From Chitinophaga eiseniae (lineage in GTDB: Bacteria; Bacteroidota; Bacteroidia; Chitinophagales; Chitinophagaceae), in NCBI RefSeq assembly GCF_012641265.1, contig NZ_JABAHZ010000002.1:124001-188000 (forward strand): a stretch of 64,000 nucleotides of DNA. The letters are read 5' to 3'. This document shows, in pieces, positions 27,678 to 36,274 of this stretch. Made by a program: the position numbers and the translations under genes. Each line of letters opens with the position of its first letter. Position 1 is the first letter of the stretch. The notes beneath the pieces were generated by a model that made no database searches, was not told the origin of the DNA, and worked only from the letters and a program-made list of their open reading frames with translations.

Positions 27678-28380
27678 ATCAAGCAGATTTCCGGGGAAGC
27701 CGCTTGTGAAAATAAGCGGAGTACCCATGATCATAAGAGTGGCAGAAAGAACAAGTTTAGCAGTAGGGAAGGAAAATGTAGTAATAGGTACTGAAAACGA
27801 AGAGATCAAACGAGTATGCGAGGCATATGGCTATAAAGCGCTGATCACTTCTGACAGTTGTTTGACAGGTACTGATCGTGTTTGGGAAATTGCCCAACAG
27901 TTGGAGGCAGATGTCTATGTGAATGTTCAAGGTGATGAACCTATTGTAGATCCTGCAGATATACATCATGTAATTAATGAAGTGCCTCAATCACCAGGCT
28001 ATGTCATCAATGGAATGAAGTCGTTATCCGCCGATGAAGATCCCGCTAATATTAATATCCCAAAAGTTTTAACAAACAGCAAGGGAGAATTGATCTATAT
28101 GTCCCGCTTACCGATTCCAGGTGTAAAAAATATTGGCGTAACAACCCCTGTATTTAAGAAACAGGTCTGTATCTATGCATTTTCATTTGATGCACTTAAA
28201 GCATTTGGGACGCAGGAAAAAAAAGGCAATGCAGAATTTTATGAAGATATTGAAATTCTTCGATTCCTTGAGCTAGGGATACCAGTAAAAATGGTAGAAA
28301 TGAAATCGCCGAGCATAGCCGTAGACATACCTGAGGATGTTTCCAGGGTGGAGCTCTGGCTAAAAAAGAATCAACTATAA
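27643..28380 (+). CDS. kdsB: CMP-ulosonate synthetase (3-deoxy-manno-octulosonate cytidylyltransferase type)
   Basis: 245 residues, the normal KdsB length. N-terminal nucleotide-binding motif VIPARYKSSRFPGKPLVKI (residues 6-24), then GTDRVWEIAQ (about 75-84), VNVQGDEPIVDP (about 92-103) and the C-terminal VDIPEDVSRVE. It transfers CMP from CTP to a 3-deoxy-2-keto sugar acid. The start lies inside the end of the aldolase gene (35-base overlap), strong evidence for a coupled two-step pathway. It may activate Kdo or a related ulosonic acid made by the aldolase. A housekeeping kdsB for lipid A-Kdo would be expected elsewhere in the genome. Confidence 0.88.
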   Translation: MKVVAVIPARYKSSRFPGKPLVKISGVPMIIRVAERTSLAVGKENVVIGTENEEIKRVCEAYGYKALITSDSCLTGTDRVWEIAQQLEADVYVNVQGDEPIVDPADIHHVINEVPQSPGYVINGMKSLSADEDPANINIPKVLTNSKGELIYMSRLPIPGVKNIGVTTPVFKKQVCIYAFSFDALKAFGTQEKKGNAEFYEDIEILRFLELGIPVKMVEMKSPSIAVDIPEDVSRVELWLKKNQL

Positions 28381-28409
28381 TTTCTGATCTATTCTCAATT
28401 ATCTGCAGT

Positions 28410-29861
28410 TTGAACAATTCAATTGCCAAAAACACTTTTGTTTTAACGATCTGTAATATCGTACAATTTATTGGCGCTCTTGTACAATCAGTTATTTTAG
28501 CTCACGCAATCCATTCCAAGTATGAATATGGGAGGCTTCAACAAATTTTCTTAATCGGCGTCCTTACCGCAACCGTGGGTTCTGCCATTCCTTCCGCTAT
28601 GAGTTTTTTCTGGGGGAAGGCAGATCACGAGCATCGTAATTTAAGTCACTTCTTTTCGAAATTTTTTTTTACTACAATAATTATTGGAGTTGTCTCATCT
28701 GGTATTATTTTCCTGGGCAGTCCACTGTTGTCTGATTATTTTTCTAATACGCTTTTCCAGGATTGGAAACTTCCGATTTTTATATATTTTTTCCTTAAGT
28801 GTATCAATAATTATGCTAATGGTCTTTATTTATTAAATAATCAGCTTCAAAAGCTATTAATACAGAATATCCTCAGTTTTACAGCAATTGCTATATGGAT
28901 GGTATATATCACGAAAATTGAAACTGCTGTTCTATACATATTTTACGGGCTTATTGTAATAGAGCTGATCAGGATACTCTTTTTGCTTAAAGATCTGCGA
29001 TTTTTCTTTTCAAAGTCCAATGTCTTTACATTGCCCACCGCCAGAGAATGGAGATATGTGATTACATTAATTGCCATGATGTTACTGACTGTTTTTAACT
29101 CCCAGGCCGATCGATTTATTGTATCTCAACTATTAGGGCCCGCTAAATACTCAGACTATTCAGTTGGCACATTTGCCAACCCCTTCATAGGATTAATAAC
29201 AGGATCTCTCATGATGGTATTACTTCCTCTTTTTTCGGAATTATATCATAAGGGGAACTTCAGGGTAATCGCCAAATTATGGAGAAAAGTTACAGTAAGG
29301 GCCTGCGTGCTGCTTTTGCCATTAATCATTTTTACGATTCTTTTCGGTGATCAAATTATTCTTTTAATTTATCCACCTCAGTTTATATTAGCTGCTAAAC
29401 TTTTTCAATTGTATAATATCAAATATATTTTCACCGTCATTATTTTTGGATCGGTCATTAATGCAATTGGACAAGAAAAATGGATGTTAATCAATGCGAT
29501 AGTAAATACTATAACATTATGTCTACTCTGCATTATTTTAATTCCTATTTGGGACTTATATGGTGCCGTAATTGCCTCAATTTTATCTTTGTTTGCCGGG
29601 TATGCATTGCCTATTTGGTTAACAAAAAAATATTTACATGTTACGTTTGATAAATATTTCCCTATCAGATTCTTTTTGAAGACTTTCTGCCTCTGCCTGG
29701 GAACAGCTATTGCAGTAAGATTTCTAAGCAGTTATTTGCCTTCAGGTAAGTATTTTATACTACTGACCGGCCCTATTTATATTGGGATATGTTATGCCAT
29801 CCTAATAAAAGATAAAAAACAATATTTGAGAAAATTGATGGTGCGAAAAAAAGATTCTTAG
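28410..29861 (+). CDS. Wzx-type oligosaccharide flippase (first of two)
   Basis: 483 residues with about 12-14 membrane helices and the general look of the MATE/polysaccharide transporter superfamily (NTFVLTICNIVQFIGALVQ at the start; FFWGKADHEH; SQADRFIVSQLLGPAKYSDY in the middle). It would flip lipid-linked oligosaccharide across the inner membrane. The start is a TTG at 28410; no ATG in this frame precedes the first helix, so TTG is likely real. It follows kdsB by 29 bases in the same direction. A second flippase of similar size is encoded at 50577-51872, so the region may serve two polymers. Confidence 0.82.
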   Translation: MNNSIAKNTFVLTICNIVQFIGALVQSVILAHAIHSKYEYGRLQQIFLIGVLTATVGSAIPSAMSFFWGKADHEHRNLSHFFSKFFFTTIIIGVVSSGIIFLGSPLLSDYFSNTLFQDWKLPIFIYFFLKCINNYANGLYLLNNQLQKLLIQNILSFTAIAIWMVYITKIETAVLYIFYGLIVIELIRILFLLKDLRFFFSKSNVFTLPTAREWRYVITLIAMMLLTVFNSQADRFIVSQLLGPAKYSDYSVGTFANPFIGLITGSLMMVLLPLFSELYHKGNFRVIAKLWRKVTVRACVLLLPLIIFTILFGDQIILLIYPPQFILAAKLFQLYNIKYIFTVIIFGSVINAIGQEKWMLINAIVNTITLCLLCIILIPIWDLYGAVIASILSLFAGYALPIWLTKKYLHVTFDKYFPIRFFLKTFCLCLGTAIAVRFLSSYLPSGKYFILLTGPIYIGICYAILIKDKKQYLRKLMVRKKDS

Positions 29862-29975
29862 CGGAGGAAATTTCGATCTCTATATTAAAACTAAAAAAGA
29901 AAGGCTATTCCTAACTGGTGAGAGCTATCAGCAGAGCCTCCTATTATCTTATTCTTCTAAAATCTAATGATATAA

Positions 29976-30007
29976 GCCCTTTCGCTTCAATTCAAAAACG
30001 AAAGGGC
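29976..30007. terminator. Terminator between converging flippase and RemB-like genes
   Basis: Arms GCCCTTTCG (29976-29984) and CGAAAGGGC (29999-30007), then CTGAAATTTTCTTTTCTTT. Convergent genes suggest use in both directions. Confidence 0.65.
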
Positions 30008-30028
30008 CTGAAATTTTCTTTTCTTTCC

Positions 30029-31618
30029 TTAAAAATCATAATAGAACTGGCGGAATGTACTCCGCAAACCAAAGCTAAAGATCAGGTCGTTTTTGGTATC
30101 CATGTTGTTCTTTAGTTGTCTTGCTGCCAAAGAAGCTTCCAGGCGCAAATTATATTTAGGGTTCAACACATATGCCACGGTTCCCTGTGCATACAATAAT
30201 TGAGTCTTGATACCCTGACCAATCCAATTTCCATAGTCCTTAGGACGGATGGTGTAAGGCCTAGAAATATCATGTCCATAATTTGTTGTAGCATCAGGAT
30301 CATCGCCATATTTAGAATACATGATTTCTCCTCTTCCATACCAACGTTTTAAACGATAGGTGGCAATACCCAGTACTTCCCAGAAGTTGGCCCCTAACGG
30401 ATGTGCCAATGATTGATTATAATGTTCATAATTGATCATTGTACTCTTGTAGGAATAGGTGTAAGGCCTCACCGCATTAAATTCTCCCTGCAGGTCCAGC
30501 TTATTAATATTAAATATGTCGAAAGATCTGAAGCCCAGCTGAGCAGATTGTTTGTTGGCCCACCAACCTTTGCCACCAAATACTTCTTTAAGTTTAAATT
30601 CATCCAGCACTAATTGTCCATAGATAGTAGTTTTCGGGAGTAATTTAAATTTGGCATTGAGGCCTACTAAAGCGTTATCAGAGGAGCCTTCTGAGAATTC
30701 GGCAGAACGCAGGAATATGATTGGGTTCATATAACTCCAATCAAACCCTCGCTTACGGCCAGAGGAATCGGCATCAGGCCAGATTACCGCGTCAAAGAAG
30801 CCAATCGTCAACCTTTTGCTCACATTCCAATCAAGGAAATGGAACACGCCCCATTTTTTATAATAGCCAAGATCATCATAAGCCTGTGCGAAGTCCTTGC
30901 TGTGCTTATCCATGAATTGCGCCCACATGGCGGTGTACTGGACATTTCCTAGTGTTCCGGTCAGTTTAAGGTAAGGATAACTAAACTGGATATCAGATAA
31001 GATCAGGGAACGATACCCGTCACCGATAAAATTTTGCCCATATCCTGCTGTAACATTGAGATATTTATTCGGTGTATATGATAACAGTGCATTTGCATAA
31101 TTGAAGTCAAAAGCCTTCCCATTACTATAGTCTTTTATCCCACCCTGGCCTGGTACAATTTGATTCTTCCGGATATATTGATCCAGGTAACCAGGAAACT
31201 TTCCCTGGTTTTCAAAGAAAGAGGATTCGAAATAAAATTTTTCTCCAATATTGGCTTGTATGATGGCCCCACGTGTATTCAACCATGTAGTTCTACTCCC
31301 ATCTTTTGATTTCCCGACCTGAAAATCAGGCAGAAAGTCTATGAATACATTATAATCTTTATTACGGAACTCCAACAGATGCTCATTGAATAATTTGCGA
31401 TGAACCAAACTGCGCTTAGTAGTATCTGGCTGAGTATACATAGCGCTGGTATCTTCATGGAGAATGATTTTAAAGGTGGTATGATGATTTTTGCTGTCAA
31501 GGTAGAGTTCCCGGATGTCTTGTGGGTTGTAAGGAACGATAACGGGTAGTTTCTCTTGGGCATTTGTGGTATTGGCAAACATTACGATTGCTACTATCCA
31601 AATGAGATACTTCATCAA
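30029..31618 (-). CDS. RemB/Wzi-like outer membrane beta-barrel protein
   Basis: 529 residues. Signal peptide ends near FANTTNA-QE. The rest is beta-rich with alternating aromatic strands (FYFESSFFENQGKFPGYLDQY, NVTAGYGQNFIGDGYRSLIL, WGVFHFLDWNVSKRLTIGFF) and ends in FRQFYYDF, a barrel-type C-terminal strand. The phrases GYGQNFIGDGYRSL and YMNPIIFLRSAEF match what I recall of the gliding motility protein RemB and of capsule assembly Wzi-like proteins. Its place in a polysaccharide region favours attachment or assembly of a surface polymer, possibly linked to gliding. Confidence 0.65.
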   Translation of the reverse strand: MMKYLIWIVAIVMFANTTNAQEKLPVIVPYNPQDIRELYLDSKNHHTTFKIILHEDTSAMYTQPDTTKRSLVHRKLFNEHLLEFRNKDYNVFIDFLPDFQVGKSKDGSRTTWLNTRGAIIQANIGEKFYFESSFFENQGKFPGYLDQYIRKNQIVPGQGGIKDYSNGKAFDFNYANALLSYTPNKYLNVTAGYGQNFIGDGYRSLILSDIQFSYPYLKLTGTLGNVQYTAMWAQFMDKHSKDFAQAYDDLGYYKKWGVFHFLDWNVSKRLTIGFFDAVIWPDADSSGRKRGFDWSYMNPIIFLRSAEFSEGSSDNALVGLNAKFKLLPKTTIYGQLVLDEFKLKEVFGGKGWWANKQSAQLGFRSFDIFNINKLDLQGEFNAVRPYTYSYKSTMINYEHYNQSLAHPLGANFWEVLGIATYRLKRWYGRGEIMYSKYGDDPDATTNYGHDISRPYTIRPKDYGNWIGQGIKTQLLYAQGTVAYVLNPKYNLRLEASLAARQLKNNMDTKNDLIFSFGLRSTFRQFYYDF

Positions 31619-31717
31619 TTTTTATTTTGAGTTGAGTTAAAATACTATATAGAATTAAATATCACAAACACGATTCAATGACATTACTGCTGCAAGAAGT
31701 TGTTTAAAAATTAAAAC
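31619..31717. other. Intergenic stretch before the transposase remnant
   Basis: A+T-rich DNA with no gene; it joins the RemB-like start to the remnant that begins at 31718. The whole gap to fcl (31619-32026) otherwise contains only that remnant and degenerate sequence. Confidence 0.4.
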
Positions 31718-31850
31718 TTACAGTTTTAGTAACACACTAAAAAATATCAGCTGAAAGAATGCCAAGGAAAAGCAGGAAAGCTTCTCTCGGTATTTATCCA
31801 GCCGTCTAAAAAAGTTAAGCCTTACATATGCTCTTTCTACTTGTCACCTC
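31718..31850 (-). pseudogene. C-terminal remnant of an IS4/IS5-type DDE transposase
   Basis: On the minus strand the frame ending at 31718 reads VERAYVRLNFFRRLDKYREK followed by LSCFSLAFFQLIFFSVLLKL and a stop. The VER-(x)n-NFFRRLDKYR pattern with a hydrophobic tail is the usual end of IS5-like DDE transposases (catalytic E in VER, then an R-rich helix). Going upstream the frame meets a TGA a few codons before VER, and no intact N-terminal part or terminal repeats are seen, so this is a decayed fragment of about 41 codons. It lies between the RemB-like gene and fcl and marks past insertion and rearrangement at this junction. Confidence 0.65.
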
Positions 31851-32026
31851 TCTGCTAGAGGTATTAACGCCATTCAATAAATCGGGAGGACAGTTATGGG
31901 GATCAATAAACCATTCAGTCAGGCAAACTAGCCTGCTTTATCAGTGATGCTATCGCAACTTTCAGGCCGGAAATGATTATGGATCCCACCACCGTAATAA
32001 AAGTCGGATTGTCGGTACTGCTCAAA
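31851..32026. other. Degenerate sequence between transposase remnant and fcl
   Basis: No gene or hairpin terminator stands out. Frames on the minus strand are broken by stops; it may hold more of the decayed insertion sequence. Confidence 0.35.
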
Positions 32027-32962
32027 TTACGCAGACCAGTTGGTACTCTTTACCTCTTCATATACTTTCTGAATCCCTTCTTCCAGACTAATCTTTGCTT
32101 TCCAACCGTAACTATGGAGCTTGGTAACATCCATCAATTTACGTAGTGTACCATCCGGTTTACTTGTATCAAATATTAATTTACCTTCATACCCGACTAC
32201 TTGTTGTATTAGTTTTGCCAGCTCACCAATACTAATATCTTCTCCTACTCCAATATTCACAAGGCTCTTTTCATTATAATGTTGCATCAGATAATAGCAG
32301 GCATCCGCCATGTCATCCGCATGTAGAAATTCACGTTTAGGCGTACCCGTTCCCCAGATTACCACTTCAGGTGTATAATTTTCCTTTGCTTCATGAAACT
32401 TGCGCAACAAAGCAGGCAACACATGAGAATTGTTCAGATCATAATTATCATTAGGCCCATACAGATTGGTAGGCATTACTGAAATAAAATTACATCCGTA
32501 TTGGGTCCGATAAGCATCACACATTTCAATACCAGCAATTTTAGCAATTGCATACGGCTCATTGGTCGGCTCCAAAGGGCCTGTAAGCAGATATTCTTCT
32601 TTCAATGGCTGTGGTGCCATTTTAGGATAAATGCATGACGAACCCAGAAACATCAGCTTTTTCACCCCTGTTTTCCAGGCATTGTGAATAACATTGTTCT
32701 GAATCATCAGGTTTTCATAAATAAATTCTCCCCTGTAAGTGTTATTGGCCATAATTCCTCCTACCTTGGCAGCCGCCAGAAACACATATTCAGGCCTTTC
32801 TATCGCAAAAAAATCCGCTACAGCTTGTTGATCACGTAAATCCAGTTCTGCTGAAGTACGCATAATGATATGGTCAAACCCCTCCCTTTGCAGCCTTCTC
32901 ACAATAGCAGACCCCACCATTCCGCGGTGTCCTGCTACGTATACTTTATTTTCCCTGTTCAT
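32027..32962 (-). CDS. fcl: GDP-L-fucose synthase
   Basis: 311 residues. Rossmann start [19 protein letters not shown] (residues 7-25), [19 protein letters not shown] with the catalytic Ser (about 106-125), and [10 protein letters not shown] with the YxxxK pair (about 135-144). The epimerase-reductase turns GDP-4-keto-6-deoxymannose into GDP-L-fucose. It lies six bases after gmd, the gene for the preceding step. This implies fucose in the surface polymer. Confidence 0.95.
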   Translation of the reverse strand: MNRENKVYVAGHRGMVGSAIVRRLQREGFDHIIMRTSAELDLRDQQAVADFFAIERPEYVFLAAAKVGGIMANNTYRGEFIYENLMIQNNVIHNAWKTGVKKLMFLGSSCIYPKMAPQPLKEEYLLTGPLEPTNEPYAIAKIAGIEMCDAYRTQYGCNFISVMPTNLYGPNDNYDLNNSHVLPALLRKFHEAKENYTPEVVIWGTGTPKREFLHADDMADACYYLMQHYNEKSLVNIGVGEDISIGELAKLIQQVVGYEGKLIFDTSKPDGTLRKLMDVTKLHSYGWKAKISLEEGIQKVYEEVKSTNWSA

Positions 32963-32968
32963 ATACCT

Positions 32969-34081
32969 TTATTCAAACTGATTTAATATATTGTATCCTG
33001 CCTCTTTCAGCAATTTTTCACTTTTAAACAATTCCATATCTGCAGCCACCATTTCTTTTACCAACGCACCCAGGTCATACTTAGGCTTCCAGCCCAACCT
33101 GGCCTGTGCTTTAGAAGGGTCACCAATTAACAGATCAACTTCAGTTGGCCTGAAATAACGGGGATCTACAGCCACTACTTCCTGTCCAGGTTTTAAGCTA
33201 CTACCGGCAGTGACCACACTTTTTACGATACCCTTTTCATCTATTCCACTTCCTTTGAACTCCAGCTCAACTCCCACTTCTTCAAATGACAGTTTGATAA
33301 AATCGCGTACTGTATTGGTAATCCCCGTGGCAATCACAAAATCCTCAGCTTTATCCTGCTGTAACATCAGAAACATCGCTTCCACATAGTCTTTAGCATG
33401 CCCCCAGTCCCGCTTAGCATCCAAATTTCCCATAAATAGCTTATCCTGCATACCCAAAGCCAGTTTTGCCACTCCTCGCGTAATTTTGCGGGTTACAAAC
33501 GTCTCTCCTCTCAACGGGCTCTCATGATTAAAGAGAATCCCATTACAGGCATACATTTTATACGCTTCTCGATAATTTACCGTAATCCAGTAAGCATATA
33601 ATTTGGCCACTGCATAGGGCGAACGAGGATAAAATGGTGTTTTCTCTGATTGAGGAATTTCTTGTACCAGACCGTACAATTCAGAAGTAGAGGCTTGATA
33701 TATCCTTGTTTTTTGAGTCAGTCCTAGTAAACGTACCGCTTCAAGTAAACGAAGCGTACCCACTCCATCTGTATCTGCGGTATATTCTGGTGTCTCAAAG
33801 CTGACTTGCACATGACTCATCGCCCCAAGGTTGTAAATCTCATCAGGCTGTACCTCTTGGATAATACGGATTAAGTTGGTAGAATCTGTCAAGTCGCCAT
33901 AATGAAGTTTGAATTTCACATTCGTTTCATGAGGATCCTGGTATAAATGATCTATTCGATTGGTATTGAACAGTGAGGAGCGTCTTTTTATACCGTGTAC
34001 GGAATAACCTTTTTTGAGCAGTAGTTGTGCCAGATATGCACCGTCCTGGCCGGTGACACCTGTAATAAGGGCAATTTTCAT
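32969..34081 (-). CDS. gmd: GDP-mannose 4,6-dehydratase
   Basis: 370 residues from the ATG at 34081, which gives the standard N-terminus [20 protein letters not shown]; an in-frame ATG nine codons upstream (34108) adds residues the family lacks. Other marks: [18 protein letters not shown] (about 30-47), [18 protein letters not shown] (about 130-147), and [11 protein letters not shown] with the YxxxK pair. It makes GDP-4-keto-6-deoxy-D-mannose and feeds fcl directly downstream. Genes for GDP-mannose supply are not in the window. Confidence 0.95.
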   Translation of the reverse strand: MKIALITGVTGQDGAYLAQLLLKKGYSVHGIKRRSSLFNTNRIDHLYQDPHETNVKFKLHYGDLTDSTNLIRIIQEVQPDEIYNLGAMSHVQVSFETPEYTADTDGVGTLRLLEAVRLLGLTQKTRIYQASTSELYGLVQEIPQSEKTPFYPRSPYAVAKLYAYWITVNYREAYKMYACNGILFNHESPLRGETFVTRKITRGVAKLALGMQDKLFMGNLDAKRDWGHAKDYVEAMFLMLQQDKAEDFVIATGITNTVRDFIKLSFEEVGVELEFKGSGIDEKGIVKSVVTAGSSLKPGQEVVAVDPRYFRPTEVDLLIGDPSKAQARLGWKPKYDLGALVKEMVAADMELFKSEKLLKEAGYNILNQFE

Positions 34082-34199
34082 GAATTTTTCCGTTTGGTAT
34101 TTCTGCAAAAATAAGGATTCCCTTCGGAGAACAAAAGGAACATACTATTTTACTTTAGATAGCAGTATACCGGAAGTGGATAAAATTACATATATAGCA

Positions 34200-35375
34200 T
34201 TATTTATCTACGATTATGCGCTTGAACAGATTATTATTTGCCAGTAAGTCTTTTTCGTGTATCCTTACCAGTAGGATTTCTTTATCGGAAGCTCTGTTAC
34301 GGTCGTATACAATGTCAATCATTCCGTCCTTCTCTTGACAAGCATCTGGATATGAAGTATTGCTGCGGGCGTCCAGTAAAAGCCGATGTGGCCAGGTTTT
34401 ACCATCATCTGTTGAAAGAAAAACTGTCAGATTATCTCTTGAGTTACTTGAGTTCATTACCAGTAACAAGTTACCTGAGCCAAGCCGCTGAATATGGAAG
34501 CGACTCGACGTTGTGGCCCCCAGTTGCTTAAATTGCTCCGGTTCTGACCAACTTTTTCCTTCATCCTTACTGTAGCAAAAATAAATACCCTGATTTGTGC
34601 GAATAAATGCCAGTAATCTACCATCTTTCAATTGAGCCACCTGATGTTCATCAGCCGTTCTGATCTTCTCATTTAATGGCAAACGGCTTTTTTTAGTAAA
34701 CGCTGCATAATCATTTATAGATCTTTGGTATTCCGCACTGTAAATAAACGCACCTGATTTATCCAAAGAAACTGGCTGAAATGGCCACACGGAAATAGGA
34801 TAAAGTGCTTGCTGTGTATTTTTAAGAACAATTGGCTTGTTCAACATTACTCCATCTGTAATCCACTTAGGAGCGGAGCAGACGATTGTATCATTTACGA
34901 AAGTAATGTTAGCATTCCATACCCCTCCTTTATTATCCCAGTGCGATTGGGACTGAGCCCAGAAGAGGTGCAAATTTCCATGGGGATCTTTCCATAGTCC
35001 TGGGTCAAAAATGCGATAATTATTTTTGGCGGGTGCGACGATAATAATATTCTTCTTCCAGGTGAGCCCGTGGTCTTTACTGCTGGAAACAGTCGCATAG
35101 TTACCAGGTCCTTCTCCGCCTCCACCACTGTACCAAGTAACCAAAATACGGCCGTCTATTGAGGATTCTACAGAAGGGATCCCCTGCCATTTGCGATTCA
35201 CATATATCTGATTGTTTTCCTGATTCAATAGTATTTGCGGAACAATTGACGCACTTTCATCAGGTATGGGTGCGATGGGAACCGGTTGACTACTAGAATC
35301 TTTTTTGCAGGCAGTAACAAAGGCAAGGAAAAACATGCAAAATATTTTGCATGCAATTAACCAATTAAATTTCAT
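34200..35375 (-). CDS. Sialidase-like (BNR repeat) lipoprotein, copy 2
   Basis: 391 residues. Lipoprotein signal with Cys-23 (FLAFVTAC-KKDSS). The same propeller as the protein at 24489-25655: RKWQGIPSVE, VTWYSGGGGEGPGNYATV, FDPGLWKDPHGNLHLFWAQS, SRFHIQRLGSGNLLLVMNSS and SYPDACQEKDG all line up, with Asp boxes such as SKDHGLTWKKN, SKDEGKSWSE and STDDGKTWP. The two are clear paralogues that flank the aldolase-kdsB-flippase-RemB-fcl-gmd block. Activity as sialidase is unproven; a glycan-binding or trimming role at the cell surface is reasonable. Confidence 0.75.
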   Translation of the reverse strand: MKFNWLIACKIFCMFFLAFVTACKKDSSSQPVPIAPIPDESASIVPQILLNQENNQIYVNRKWQGIPSVESSIDGRILVTWYSGGGGEGPGNYATVSSSKDHGLTWKKNIIIVAPAKNNYRIFDPGLWKDPHGNLHLFWAQSQSHWDNKGGVWNANITFVNDTIVCSAPKWITDGVMLNKPIVLKNTQQALYPISVWPFQPVSLDKSGAFIYSAEYQRSINDYAAFTKKSRLPLNEKIRTADEHQVAQLKDGRLLAFIRTNQGIYFCYSKDEGKSWSEPEQFKQLGATTSSRFHIQRLGSGNLLLVMNSSNSRDNLTVFLSTDDGKTWPHRLLLDARSNTSYPDACQEKDGMIDIVYDRNRASDKEILLVRIHEKDLLANNNLFKRIIVDK

Positions 35376-36274
35376 ATTATTCTTATTATTCCCTAGGTAT
35401 GTATTTAACCATCGCTGTCCGGTACAAAGGGTTACTATAGTTGTAACTACTACTGGGTAAGGACTATAGCTTATTTTTATACACTAAAAAAGAGGATCAC
35501 CCCCTTAACTCATTAAATACAAGCCAGATCATGATTCTCATATTAGCAAACAACTTTTTTTATTGCTGATTTTTTCGATCAATGTTATCAATAGCTGAAC
35601 AACCAAAATGTTGTACACTGAGTAGATCCTGCTCGGTTAACTCGGATCTTCTGTTTATTCGTGATAAATACAAACCCGATTATCGTTCTGTCCTGAAATT
35701 AATTGACCTAGTCCTATTGTATTTTAAAAGAATATACAAATATAATCATTTGCTTAAAGAAAAGCATTCAATAACATGTTTTTAACAAATAATGACGCTT
35801 GTTCTTAAATTTGCTATTGGAACGTAAGAAGCAGTTGTGGTTAATTAATATAGATTTATCACACTATGAAAACAAATTTTCACGATAGTAGCTGATTTGA
35901 GAGATGGTTTCATAAAACGAATAAGGTATAAATGAGAAATTATAACTAAAATTAAGTACGTATGGGCACATTTGGCAGAAGCAAAAGCATTTCAAAACAG
36001 GCTGTTAGCATTTCATAAACAGTATTGTTAGTTTACATTGTAACTGATAAATACTTATTGGAAGGCACTAGCGATTATTTCCCATTCAGAACATTTATAC
36101 TTATATTAGCGATTTCCGCATTTATAGCTCGTGTTTAGCATTGGCTTATTAATCGGCTTAACTTACCCGTATATCTTATATAATTACGGGGCCTTGTACA
36201 TGTGGTTATAATACACTATATTCTCTCCAGCACAATTGGTGATAATTAAAGAATTAAATATTATTTAAAAAATA
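35376..36274. other. 900-base non-coding, A+T-rich region
   Basis: Divergent neighbours on both sides. The longest frame (35582-35785) has no recognisable features and poor composition, so I do not call it. TAAATTTG at 35806-35813 fits the -7 consensus, but there is no good -33 box; if used, it would give a leader of more than 450 bases to the gene at 36275 or a small RNA. No repeats or insertion remnants recognised. Confidence 0.4.

Noticed and set aside
35582..35785. 67-codon plus-strand frame in the 900-base gap
   Set aside because: No recognisable features, low-complexity A+T-rich content and no promoter or ribosome site.
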